The notes under the pieces: model-generated
Database searches by the model: none
What the model saw: the letters and a program-made list of their open reading frames with translations, nothing else
Told to the model about the DNA's origin: nothing
In this document: in pieces, positions 1-12,385 of the stretch
Layout of the letters: the number at the start of each line of letters is the position of its first letter
Position numbering within the stretch: the first letter of the stretch is position 1
Position numbers and translations under genes: made by a program
NCBI GenBank assembly: GCA_034687125.1
Contig: JAQGBZ010000071.1
Location: 124,001 to 188,000, forward strand
DNA: 64,000 bases
Direction of reading: 5' to 3'
DNA from: Neelides folsomi
Taxonomy: Eukaryota > Arthropoda > Collembola > Neelipleona > Neelidae

Positions 1-3000
1 AGGTGATTAGGAGAAGAGATAATTATTGGGGTTTAAGAGCCGTAGAAGAAGCCATCCATTTCACTCACCTCACATAATCTCCAATGAGTTATCAAGCGAG
101 AAATGGCGAGCCTATGACCAGCCCTGCCGCTGATCGAGAATGTGCCAAGAACAAGTTATACATCTTCAAATCCTCACTTTGAGGGTGGACACAAGATGTT
201 CACAAACGTGTTTTGACAAATGCTAAGCTTATTTTTATGAGTGCTCGTTAGGTGAGGGGAGAGAGGGAATAATTTTAATAACGAGTCCATTTGCATTGTC
301 CGAACATTTATTATATTTCTTCTCTGCATAATTCAGGATTTGGGGGACTCACTCCCGAATATTAATTACGATACAGGAAATTATGCTACACATAAATATT
401 CCCTTTGGAAGCCTCGGAGCCGTCTTTCGAACCGAGTATGTAATATACTCACCGCCTATGTTATATCCCCTCCGCCGGGAAGGATGAGAGATGGGAAAAA
501 TTCATGAGGAGCCACATTTCACCAGGGAGAAATGACAGTCGTCACCTTTAGGCCATACACTCTGCACCGACGATGGCTCAGCTCGAAACGGAACACATTT
601 GTTATTTTCTCCGCTTCCCCAGGAAAATGAGTGGAGGCTTGTATCTATTTATCTCCATATAACCCCATGGATGAGGATCCATTACTAATAATATTTCCAA
701 AGTTTAACACCTCGAGTCCTAATGGACCAAAGTGGAAATCAGCACAAATTCCCTTCAGATCTACACGTGTTCACCCCCTTCAACTCTGCCCATTGAGAGT
801 GATGTGAGCAAATGGGATACAAATTGGGGAATGAATCTCTCATCATCCCACATAGAGAGAATAATTAGAGAAAATTCGTCCGCCCTCGCCCTCACATCTC
901 TCATCACCAAAAGCATGAGCTAAATCAGCAAATGAATCGAATTACTCAACGTTTTCATCTTAATTAGAATAGGGGTAAAAGTTTTGTTCAATTATGAGAA
1001 GAAATGTCTTTGAGGAATTGAGTAATGAGTGAGCGGTGCTAAAACTTTCACAATTCATTTAGGCAAAGTTCATTAGTAGAATAATTCTCATAACGTTTCC
1101 ATTCGAGATGGGATCTACAATTTTTTTTGGCTGAAAGCGATATTGAACCTATAATTGTGAACTGGAATTGCGAGGCGTGGTTCATGACATTAATTCCCCT
1201 ACTCTCATTTTTACAAAAATGGGAGTCGAATAATGAAGAAATGTCTCATCATCGACTTCAACTTGGGGTCAGGGCCATTGAACAATTCTCTCCGGCTCCT
1301 CCAAGAAAAAGATGATTGAGTGGGAGAATGACAGTACGGGCCTCATTTGCTCTAAGCTCTCATTCCCCCCCCCCCCATCGACTCATCATAATCGGGGGGA
1401 AGAGAAAGCATTTAATGAGGAGATCATTTCAAGATCATATTTCCTCAATGGCTTCGTCTCAGGTGAATGAGCATTATAAAGATAAACGGGAGGCTGACAT
1501 GCACCCTGGAAAAGATAATGGGGAGGAGGAAATCATCTCAATTTACTTCCTCGTGACGGGCAGAGAGAGTCAATTTAATCGGAAAGTCGAGTCGTTCTCA
1601 TCTCAGTGCGGAGCAACTGACAATCTTACAGATCATCGGCTCTGTGGCTAAAAAATGAGATCAATTGGTATAGCATAATGTCCTTACGTCTCCACCTTGT
1701 TCAAATAACATGTTACGGTTTGATAGAACCTCTCTATACAAACCATGATGCAGATCGATATCGTCCTGATGATGAAAAAAGTTTGAAGGAAATAGAGTCG
1801 ATTTCTTCAGGTGCTGACCCACCGAACCAGATCTTCATGAGTATGATGAAAAAATTCCCCACATGTCCTCATCACGTCTCCTTTTAAAATGAGGAGGTTG
1901 GGCGAAGTGGAGTGAACCCGAGAGACATATTTTATTCATACAAAGCTATATACAAAGTTATATGAATTTATATGAGGAGATTGAAGGATGCGGGTTTCGT
2001 CAATCCCCTCTGGCCTCTGTAGATCAGGGTGGATGTTATGGGGAATGAGCCATGTTGGGATTAGCATTAAATTAGAATTAACTCGAAAGAACACTCGAGG
2101 TAAGATTATTAGTAGGGCAATTGTTACTTTCCCCCTCTTCAATCTAATAAAAACTCCCTTCATTATTCATTCCCCATTAATAATATGGTGGAGAGGAAGC
2201 ACGGTGACGTTTCCTTTTAGCCATTCAAAATTTCACACTTTTCATTAAGACGTTCATTTTGAGCTGCCATCGTAGGTTATTATTTTTCCACACTCGGTTC
2301 ACGGCCGTAAATAAAAGCTCCTCAAAATACACACACGCATCACACCATTTAATATGTGTAGGAGCCGTGAAGACCTTTCGATATAAGTACATATGACTAT
2401 ATCAACATGCATCCAAGTTCAAGAGCAAAACGGTGAAGTGTCTTTTCTGCCCTCATGCGCCTTATTGCTATTTTAAAATCTTGAAGTTCTCCCTTGGGTC
2501 TCCCCTAACTCTTAACTTAATTTGAAGACATTTTGTTCTTTTACATGATTTTACAAGACGAGAGCTTTTAAAAATTTGTAAATCTTTCCACTAACTAACG
2601 AGAAGTTATGTGCTAAAATTCTAAAAGAAATAGCATAAGAGATCCAATGCATGCTAGTAGTTAGTAAATAGTTATAGGAAAACCTTTAGTAGAGGAAATA
2701 TATAGAAAAGCATTTAATAAGTAAGACGGGCTTAAAAGGAAGGTAGTACATAGTTTACGAGAGTGAGTAACAAGGTCTCCTCCTCATTGAAGGATTTCCG
2801 AATAAATCTCTCACCCGGCTGAAAGCATCTGCTACCTCGAGTCCACATAAATATGTCTGGAAATAATCTGTATAATAAGAGTCCCCCCGTTCTTTCCCGG
2901 GATTCCCTCGCCCCTTCTCATCCAAGAATGGGGCCCAAATCACTTTTGACACTTAATATTACGAGAGAATTTGTTGCGGAGCACATGGTAAGAGTCAGGA

Positions 3001-6000
3001 TTAAAGATAAAGCCATCTCTCCACAATAAGCCACCGGATCTCGACAAGATTCAACAGCTTCTCCTTGCCACTCCGCACCTCCACGCTCCTCACTCAAAGA
3101 ACGATCCGGGTAATATTGGTTTAAGGGATACAGGAGGATTTGAAAAAAGAGAAATGTCAATAAAGTAAACAATATGAAAAGAAAATAATTTTGAATGTAA
3201 AGACCTTCTTAAGCTTTTAAGCTCCGCAGGTCAAGAATTTAAATAATGGAGTCCTCATGATTCGACAATATTCATTAAATGGTATGAAAAAGACATGAAA
3301 CGTGTTAAAGTGTTATTCCTTTGACCAAATCCCCCACACCACATACAAAATTCTCGGAACGGGCAAAGGCGTGAGGATTTAAAGGTATTCGGTTAGTTAT
3401 TAAAGTAAACGATTTAAGTATTTAATGTTGAGAAATGAGGAACCGTTAAAGCAATAACGATTTAGGAATATGAGGAGAGTTTAAGGAAAATGAAGACCTC
3501 AAGATGGGAAATTGGTGAAGATGCGCGTTGAATTCGTAAAAAAACTTTATTACCAAGTATTTATTTCTCAGTAAGGAATACATTAGGGGAGAAAGCTGGA
3601 GAAGATATGCTCAATAAAGGATTTTAAATTGATGTGGTGGGGCCTTGAGAGAAGCTGTACAATTACAATCGATGCGTCATTTATCATGCAAGTGTTTTAT
3701 TTATACGAATAGTTTCTCCTTCGTTAGTTGAATGAGTGTCATTTATTTTATCCAGAACCGCAGAGAAGTCGTTCGTGATGTTGAGGAACTCCGGAATTTC
3801 GTATTCCAAATTCATGTGAGATGAGATTCTCATCTCTCAGTTTCTGACAGAGGAAAGTGATTCATATACTTTTGTGTTTATCTCTCATATTGAGCAGAGC
3901 GTTATCAGGATGAGCTCATCTGAGGTGGAATGAAGTTCCTATCTGCCCCAATCCAAAGGCCACTTCGCGTTCTTTACTAATTTCCTAAACACTTCAACAT
4001 CCCTCTTCGCTACAGGAAAAGTTCAAAAGCCCTATAAATACCACCATAATAAATGCCGACGAATATGGGTGATACGGCGGTGAAAAACATAAAGAACACG
4101 TAGGAAATCTCAAACCGTAAAAATTATCGAAAACTCCCTCCTGCTTCAACCACGACCGAACCTTCCAGATAAGAATCGGAAGATGAGGGATGATGAATCA
4201 ACCCTTATAAAGATACATATTAACATTTTTTATCCTCCAAATGCAAGGTGAAACCTCGTTAGAGATTGTAAAGGCTCTTATAAAATTCTAAAGGAGGGAT
4301 AAGTTTGATATAACACTCTTATTATTGTGTAATCTCCCTGTTTATTTTATGTCCCTTATTTCCTTTTTACCCTTTTCTTGAAGGGTCGTTTATACACAAG
4401 GAAGAATTCGAGACAGGCCAATTGAGACAGGTAATGAGAGGGGAAGAGCTGATAATCGTTAGACGACCTGAACAGAGCTTAAGGGAGTTCAAAAGTATTT
4501 TACAAGGATGGGCTTCCCAGCCTCATGAATTATGAATATAGACATTAGATGAGACGGGTGAAGAAAGAGAGCGAAGGGAATCCAAAGACCCGAAAGGGCT
4601 CAATTGAGTCAGAAAAAAAGAAAATAAATAGTGTCCTTTTACGCTCTCCAAAGCACCCAACAGCTTTTGCATGGCTGCTCCTTCATGTAAAGAATTTCCA
4701 AGCCGGACAATGAAAAAGAGTGATTTTCCAACACCCTCAATGTCAAAAGACAAGGAATAACGATAAATCAGGAGCGAGTCGCTCATTTTACTCCTTCACT
4801 TTTATACGACTTTTCCACTATGGGACCTCCAATTGAACTTCAGTTTAATGTTTCGGACACTTTGAGTGAAGGAAACCGCATGCAGGGAGGGAAATGTGAA
4901 CGAAATCCCTTTGCTCATTTTTTCCAATTCTTTTTTCTCAAATATTTGAGGGACAACGTATGTGTATGAAGGCGGAGGAAATATATGAAGGAACCGGTCC
5001 CTCTTGTTGGGGCCGAGATGAGAATGGGCATGGGCCAAAAGTCAGGTACTTGAAATGGAATGAGAAATAGGAACACTCTCCATCCGAACTCTTCTTGAGG
5101 TTAATTTTATTATCTCAATCCTCATGATTCACTTGTAGAAGGTATTAGAGCATTAGAGACTGAGAAATTTTTATCGCCTCCTCCCATCACATTCCCAATA
5201 ACTATTAAGGCAATGAAAGACTTCCACCCATTATTTGGGTGTAGAAGTTGTAAATTATGGATTCCGGAGTGGCTGAAGCACGACGGACAAAGTCTCCTGC
5301 AAAGTTCCTCGTAAATATTCGCTCCTTCTTGAAGGCAAAGACGCGCAGCAGGGCGAGGCAGGCCGACATGGTGCAAATTGTCCGTCCTCTTGTCCTCCGC
5401 AAGACTTGTCATAACGGAGAGGATCCTGTTCCCCTCACGGTGCCTTGACGATGACAAACTTTGAAGCTGACAACTATTACATTATGATGACAGGGTGTCA
5501 AGGGTCCCCGTGCTTTGCATTTTCATGATGCGAACACTCCTTCCACACCCTGCTCCTCCCATTCCTCCTTTCTTCATTTCCCTCACAAAAGAAGACTCTC
5601 TCCCATTCCCTTCATTATCCTCTGTAATTAGTGAAGAAAAATTAATAAATTAGGTAAAGGAAAGTCAATAGGTGCGGAGGAAATTCTTCACCCTTTTCAT
5701 AAGTATGAATATGTTCAAAACACCCATTCTCCTCTGAGTTATGTCTCGGGAGAAACTCTGTCAAAAGGGAGATTCCAGCTAATGGAATCCCTTTCGTTGT
5801 GTGAAAAATGAAACGGACGGGGAGAAGAATGGACGGGACGCGAGAGTTAAGAGACTCTTGGACATGTCGAATAAAGTAGATGGTGAAAAATAGGGAGTTC
5901 ACATCCTTATGTATCTCCCTTGGCGTCCGAGAGGAAAGCCATTAAGAGTTTGGACAAATTTCACTTAATCCTTCTCGAGGAGATCAATGAGGGCGAGTTT

Positions 6001-9000
6001 GTGTCCATTAACGGAGTAATCGCAGAGGTTCGCCGCCCCCATCCACTCCTATCATACGGGAGAAGAGGAGCTCTCGGCTTAATGGACAAAAAGATATACT
6101 TATTATTATCACCATCATATGGCGTAATTCCATGTTACCAGACCACACGCCTACCGGAGCTTCTTACGGCGACTTGAGCCTAACGACATTTAATTGCTAC
6201 TCTCGCCACTCTTTTGCCTTCTCCCGCTCCTTCCTATTTCTCCCCATTATCTTCACAAATATTCCCTATCCCAACACGTGTTTCTTCCCCCCATAGGTGG
6301 ATAATGGTTTACATTACTGACTCTGTAATTCAGTGGTGGTGCAATCGAATCAAATGTGCACTTGTGTGATATGAGCCCATTCCTGAGATTCCTTCATAAA
6401 ATAAAAATACAAAAAGATTGCTACGCATAGCTCTGCATTCGCATCCATTACAGTTTTTTTCGAGGCTTCTAATAGGACTATTGCTCCTCTTTCATGAAAA
6501 TATTATATAGTAAATAAAGTAAGTTGTCTCCTGAGTAGCCGTCAGGCTTTAAGAGCTTGTTCAACTTCACCACTTGAGTAACAAATTTCTGCAACTCGAA
6601 ACCACAGCCTTGTACTTGGCTATATGTCGTTGAAGTTTCCTTCTCTTGAGATGAAATATGACTAGGCTGCATTAAGAACCGTTCCTTCTTTATGAACATT
6701 CATCAGGAGCGGAGGAAGGAGGAGAATAAACGTAGTTGATTCCATTTCCCAATTTCCTTCAGTCTGGCTCCTTAAGGTCAATTTCCCTCATTTCCCTCTG
6801 ACTATGTATGCGATACAAAGGGAAATGAATAGAGAATTTTTAGAGTTCGCTATTTTCATCAAGGCAGAAATTCCTGTCGGAGATATGAGATCCAACCGGA
6901 GAGATCCGAAATTTTCTATTCACCTTGAGGGGCGAGACTCGAAACGAGTTTTCTCTTCTCCATTCAACTGGAAGGAGAGAACATTGAAGCAATGGATTGT
7001 AAAATTGGGACAGATTGTGTGCGTGGGATGGTAGGAAACTTTTTCGCTTACACCTTTCTTATACTTACTTTCTTCCCCGGGAATCTACATATGAATTTCC
7101 TTCGGCGATCTATTCCGACTCTGGAAGATTTGAGTGGAATTTTGAAATTTGGAGATGGCAGAGGAAGGATTTGCATCGAGATAAAATGGGGAGATGACTC
7201 GGGACGTTCTTTGTGGCCAAATAAGGTGAGAAACAATATTGGAGAGAGATGGGGGAGGGCGATAGCTTCCTAAGGCTCCCCGCCTCGCCTCTCATTACCT
7301 ATATACTTCGCCTGATAAATATCCTCAACTGATAAATTTTACCTCCGACTCTCCTCCTTGCATATCCAAATGAGCAATAAGTCTCTTTCACCACACTCTT
7401 CCCTACACAGGGCCAATAAATCATAACGCGTCCACGTCAAGTCTGAACGACGGGTTTGGGATCTAGGATGATTATGAGTCTCTTTACAATGGAAATGGCT
7501 ATGATCGAACCATGTGTCGGACCGTATTTACAAGCTAATCATCGTCTCATTGGAGGTAAAATACCTTGCCAAATTCCTCATTAGAAATCCTTTATATGGA
7601 AGTCAGGTTTAATTAAAGGAGAATGAACTCCGTAGACTCGTTTTAATTAATCTCATTGAACTCGTGATGTAAGGAGAACTCCAACGAGTATTTAATTGCT
7701 GGCTTATTTACAATAACTGCCATTTAAATTGGGAGACGAGGTGGTGAGAGGAGACGGAAGGCCCCTCAATAAAACGGACGAGATTAGTGGTCGCTCCTTC
7801 CCTCCCTGACTCGATAAGAGCTGGATTCCTGACTCGGAATGAGATGTTTCCTTCTCATGACATTCACAACATCACAACTGGAAAGATGAAGTGGAGGAAG
7901 CATTCAGGAGGAAAAAAGGAATCCGCCCGTCTACATATTGAACAGCCAGGCTACGCCAATACTATCGATCCAAGTGCCAATAATCATTATCTTAATGATT
8001 ATAAACTCGTCTCACCTGTCCCATCCGCTGCCAAGATGAAATTATAATAATTCTTTGGCTCAGAAGGCTCATGTAAACAAATCACTTTTACTATTTCTTA
8101 AACTATCAGGGAATGGGAGATTAAACAAGTTTAGGTGCTGATTTGTCTCGATGGCCATCTAAATATTTGAAGCCGTTGGGACACCTCGAAATCATTCTTC
8201 TCAATTCGCCATCTCAACCTCACATCCCTTGGGTCCTCCCACGACTCCCGAATTTATCGATGAGCTTCACGCATAACTCATGGAGGGATAAATGGAAAAT
8301 CTTGAAAAAGTGGTTGGAATACCAAGCGGGATTCTCTCCGCTCCTCCTGAGCACTAAATGTCAAGGGATGGCTGTCCACTCCCTCCTATTCTCCCTACTA
8401 AACCCTACCTGATATAACCTTCTCCCCAACCTCGACCCTCACAAAAGTCAAAAATTGCGAATGCCACAATCCGACCATTAAGATCATCATAAATACACTT
8501 TCAATTTGCATTTGAATTCCCCCACACTTCGTTTGTATTCTTCATCATTGCAAATTTCAATTATTCTCATTATAAAGTCATTCCTAATGTATAACCACAC
8601 AATTCATAAAGTAAAAAGTCCACATGCAAGACACGATAAATGTCAAGAGGAGGATGACACGACGACCTGTGACGAACTTTTCCAAATACTCTTCCCCATC
8701 ATGGAAGAAAGGAGAAATCCTTCTAGAGTGAAAAAAACGCTTCACCAGGTAATTGTAAGGAATTAGGGGCTTATAGAAGAAGGAGCGAAGGTGAGCCTTA
8801 AATTCCATCGGGCGGCTCAGGTCCCATTTAAGAATGCAAATGAACCTCGAGAGTTAGATTATATTGAGAGGATGACAAGGGCCAGGGATAAGTGGCTTAT
8901 GGTGGAATTGGAAATGATGAGACTTCCACGGCCCGACAGCCTCTTTACGACGAATTGGGAGACGGGGGATAAAAAAGGTAAAAGCACGTCATAGCACCAC

Positions 9001-11538
9001 TCTACTCTTACGGAGGAGTCAATACTGCTTCCTGAAGACAATCCATACATTTAAACCGATTCTTTACTTCTAAATGATTTATTCGGCCTTCTTCGAGATA
9101 AATCAATGGGAGAGTCTTACGCATTACTCTTCACCACCTCAGGAGTGACATGAAGATTTGTAGGGTGAACTCTGATATTTTTAGTGAGAGTCTCAAAGGG
9201 ATGATGGAAGTCCATTGGCCCACGCCACCCATGTAGAGAATCCCTAATGCAATAGTGAATCCTCGTTATAAACTACACATCTATCAATAATATAAAATGT
9301 AAGACCATGAGTAACTATTTATTACACATCCAACCTCTCACCGCTACTAGAGTTAAAATGTAATAAACAATTTGCTTTACGCGGAACTAAAACTCAACCG
9401 CTGTATATCCTACATATTAACTGTTACTGTGATGTTGTTCGTATGAAAGCACTTGCATAAGTAATACTATGCAAATGAGAGACGTTGAATATAGTTAAAT
9501 TACAAATAGTATAGGAGTATGTGTATTAAATCCTATTTCATCCTTCTTCCACGCCTCCTTTGACTCTTTAATTAATAATTCATTCTTCAATTGAATCCCT
9601 CAATTCCCATTTGGGACTCTTCCTACTCCTGCCCTTTGTCCTCTCCGGGAGTCCGCCTGTGTTTCTTTCCATTGGCCTTTTCACATTTAATTACTCTCAT
9701 AACAATGAAATTGATGATTCACGGATGTACAAGCGTTCCATCACACGCGGAAGAAATTTACTCAAATTGTTAAAAATATTCAAGTTAATGCTTAATGGAG
9801 TTTCTATAATGCAGAGGTTCGAAAAACTGAATGGTGGTGTAGTAAAACGGTAGCGGGTTCTTGTGTTCAATGGCATTAGTAAATTATTCACTATCACGAA
9901 TTACTATATGGAGTAATTAACTGAGAATTGAGAGTATTTGTAAATTACTTATTTGGGCTCTCGTCCTCAACATGACTTTTCTAATTCATGAGAAAGGGAA
10001 GAAAACTCATGCGTTTAATTGCCATTACTGCTTCACAACATTGGGGGCTGAAAAGGCGCATATTATACGTATTATAGTAAAATATTCTAGTAGATTCCAG
10101 AAAACGCGAGTTAATGCTTCCTCTTCCCTATTTACAAGTGTTTGTTATTCAAGAGACTTAACCAGAAAACGAAAATCCCGAGAGAAATTTTGCCCCAGTT
10201 TCCTTCAATTATTCAATGATACTTAATTTAGTTCCCACTCTATTACCACGTCCTAAGAGAATATTTCAAAATTGATTAAAGAGAAATTAAGTCAAACTTG
10301 CCTTAAATAAATAAGCACATAAATAAAAGCGATGAGAAATTACAAATCGCTAAAACGTTTTATAAACTTTTAAAAAAATATTTTATTTAAAGTTATTTAA
10401 ATATATTAGGAATAGGATATTTCAATGGGATTCTTTAAAAATGTAGCATTTGCAATTGAAAATGAAAAATTGTTGAATTGGAATTAAGACATGAAAATCA
10501 TTACCAAATCAAAATGAAAGAATTTAAATTTCCAGGGGTGGTGAACCGCAAAGTGTGAGGGCCAGAAAGGTTCGGAGAGCATCGGACTTTAATGGAAAAT
10601 GAGGAAGTTGCTCCAATAACCTCTCCATCTCCAACCTCGCAAAATGAGGGTTGGATTCTTCACAAGGAAATTATGGTTTTCAATAGAAGCCACATCCAAG
10701 CATGGAATTATTTCTCGTGTCCCCGAGGGGTTCGCGAAATGAAGATTCCTTCAACAAATCCCCAAACCATTTCCACCAATTTCCACCAAGTGACCCAAGA
10801 CGCATTGGGTTCCCGTCGAGGCCCATTACCTCCCCTAATACCCTCTCCTCATGCATGTATCACTTCTCTATCCGATTCTCATTTTATGCTTCATTAAATG
10901 CTCCCATTTCCGAATTTCCATATATCTATTATAATCATCAAGGAGGATTTACAGCCTTCAGATGGGCTTAACGTGTGAACACTTCCCCAAGTTCTTGAAC
11001 TTAAACTTTCAAACTTGAAAAGTCAAAGATTGAAATATAAGGCTTAGGCAAAAGAGAATTCAATAAGTTTTTAAAAATTTAATGGTAACTTTCCCTATGG
11101 GTAAAAGAGTAGAATTCTTATTAATCAAAGTCTCCTTCCCGAAGATCGAGTGACTCGGGTCCGAGTTGGGAAAGTTGAGCGGAGAAGTTCTCCTGTGAGT
11201 CTTAATAAAGTGAATCGAGGAGTTCCATTGTGCAACTTCCGATTCACCAAAGAGACTTAATGGGCTCCCTTTCTACGCTCCACAGACAAAAAGACTCTCT
11301 CATCACTACACAAAATGCTATGTTGAATAAGTTTGGAACCAAGTGCTGCTCCAACTACTAAACTTATGTATCACTATTTCGCTCCACTAAGCTCGTTAAT
11401 TAAAATAAATGAATGAAAACGGACATCAAAAGTAGAGTAAATAAATAAATTGATTTGTTTTCATCTTGAATTAATGCATTTTACTCTAACTCGATTACAT
11501 AAATTGGCTTCATACACATTAAAGCACAAATTCCTTGC
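1..11538. other. Gene-free stretch upstream of TPMT
   Basis: I see no convincing gene here. Open frames are at most about 110 codons, overlap on both strands and have no recognisable domain, which is what chance gives in DNA of this composition. The sequence is moderate in GC, rich in TCCTC/GAGGA-type words, and broken by AT-rich patches (for example 10,240-10,560). A run of 12 C lies at 1,365-1,376. No tRNA-like A-box/B-box pair or transposase signature was found. It could be intergenic DNA or part of a very long intron of a gene outside the window. Confidence 0.6.
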
Positions 11539-11544
11539 TTTATT
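11539..11544 (-). terminator. Poly(A) signal AATAAA overlapping the TPMT stop codon
   Basis: On the minus strand the end of the TPMT frame reads GCGGAATAAAGC: the TAA stop lies inside a perfect AATAAA. I found no other AATAAA or ATTAAA on that strand within about 150 bases downstream. If this hexamer is used, the 3' UTR is only about 15-30 nt long. Confidence 0.45.
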
Positions 11545-12385
11545 CCGCTGGCTTGGGAGCCATGAGGAAAATAATCTCTTCAGCTTGTGGCAGATCTTTT
11601 GAGACAGCTTTCATCGGATGGCCGTCAACAACTTCAATCCTCTCCAATGTTTCAAATGAAGCCCAACCCGCGAAATATTTTTCCATGTCAGCTGAATCAA
11701 CAGCCCTTGGAGGTCCGCCGTATTTTGTCCTATCATAGGCAACTGTCTGAAGGAGATAACGAAAATCTTGGGTTGGATCTAGAGAAAATACAAGGAACCT
11801 TGTAATTGCCAAAAGAAGGAAAAATACTAAACATTGTTATTCCATTATTGCCAAAGTTTAGCAATGAAATGAATGTGTTGGTATTATAGAAATAATAGCA
11901 AACGGACTTTGAGAGTTTCCAACACTTCGGTGCATCATTTGAGCATAAGGTTCCCTCAGAGAATAATCGATTGCGATGAAGGACCCGCGATCCCAAACAA
12001 CGTCGAACGGCCCCCACTTCTCAATGGGACACTTGAACAAGTCCCCATGAAATATCTTGAGTCGACCCCCACAGCCCTCAAACACCGACTCGGCCTTGTT
12101 AAAGATGAGCCCGAGGGAGTTTTCCGCCTCGAGCTCCTCGATTGCCTGAAGCACACTCTCAACCCCAAACACTTCATGACCGAGGGAAATAAGATATGGG
12201 ACATCCCGGGTTTTCCCACATAGCGGGACGAAGAACTTTTTGGTTCCTCCTTGGGTTAGGAGATCCATGTGAGTTCGGAGACTTTCATTGATCCCGTCGA
12301 TGTGCCATCCAATCTCTCTCCGTTCCCATCGACCCTCCCAAAATCTTTTCCCTGCTTCTAAATCCACCTCACTCACGTTTGACAT
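11540..12385 (-). CDS. TPMT: Thiopurine S-methyltransferase-like enzyme (2 exons)
   Basis: Predicted to be a cytosolic SAM-dependent methyltransferase of the TPMT family, which methylates sulfur (in some relatives also Se or Te) of small molecules. The exons are 12,385-11,926 and 11,778-11,540. The 147-bp intron (gtgttg...ctctag) interrupts codon 154 after its first base. The product is 232 aa; human TPMT has 245. Family marks are the N-terminal FWEGRWERREIGWH (15-28), the SAM-binding FFVPLCGKTRDVPYL (51-65) followed by GHEVFGVE (69-76), and WDRGSFIAID in the first exon. The second exon supplies TVAYDRTKYGGPP, matching the TPMT segment before the substrate lid. The start is the first ATG of the open frame, just before the conserved tryptophans. 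The gene stands alone in a gene-poor region. Its physiological substrate is not deducible; thiopurine is only the name-giving drug substrate. Confidence 0.9.
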
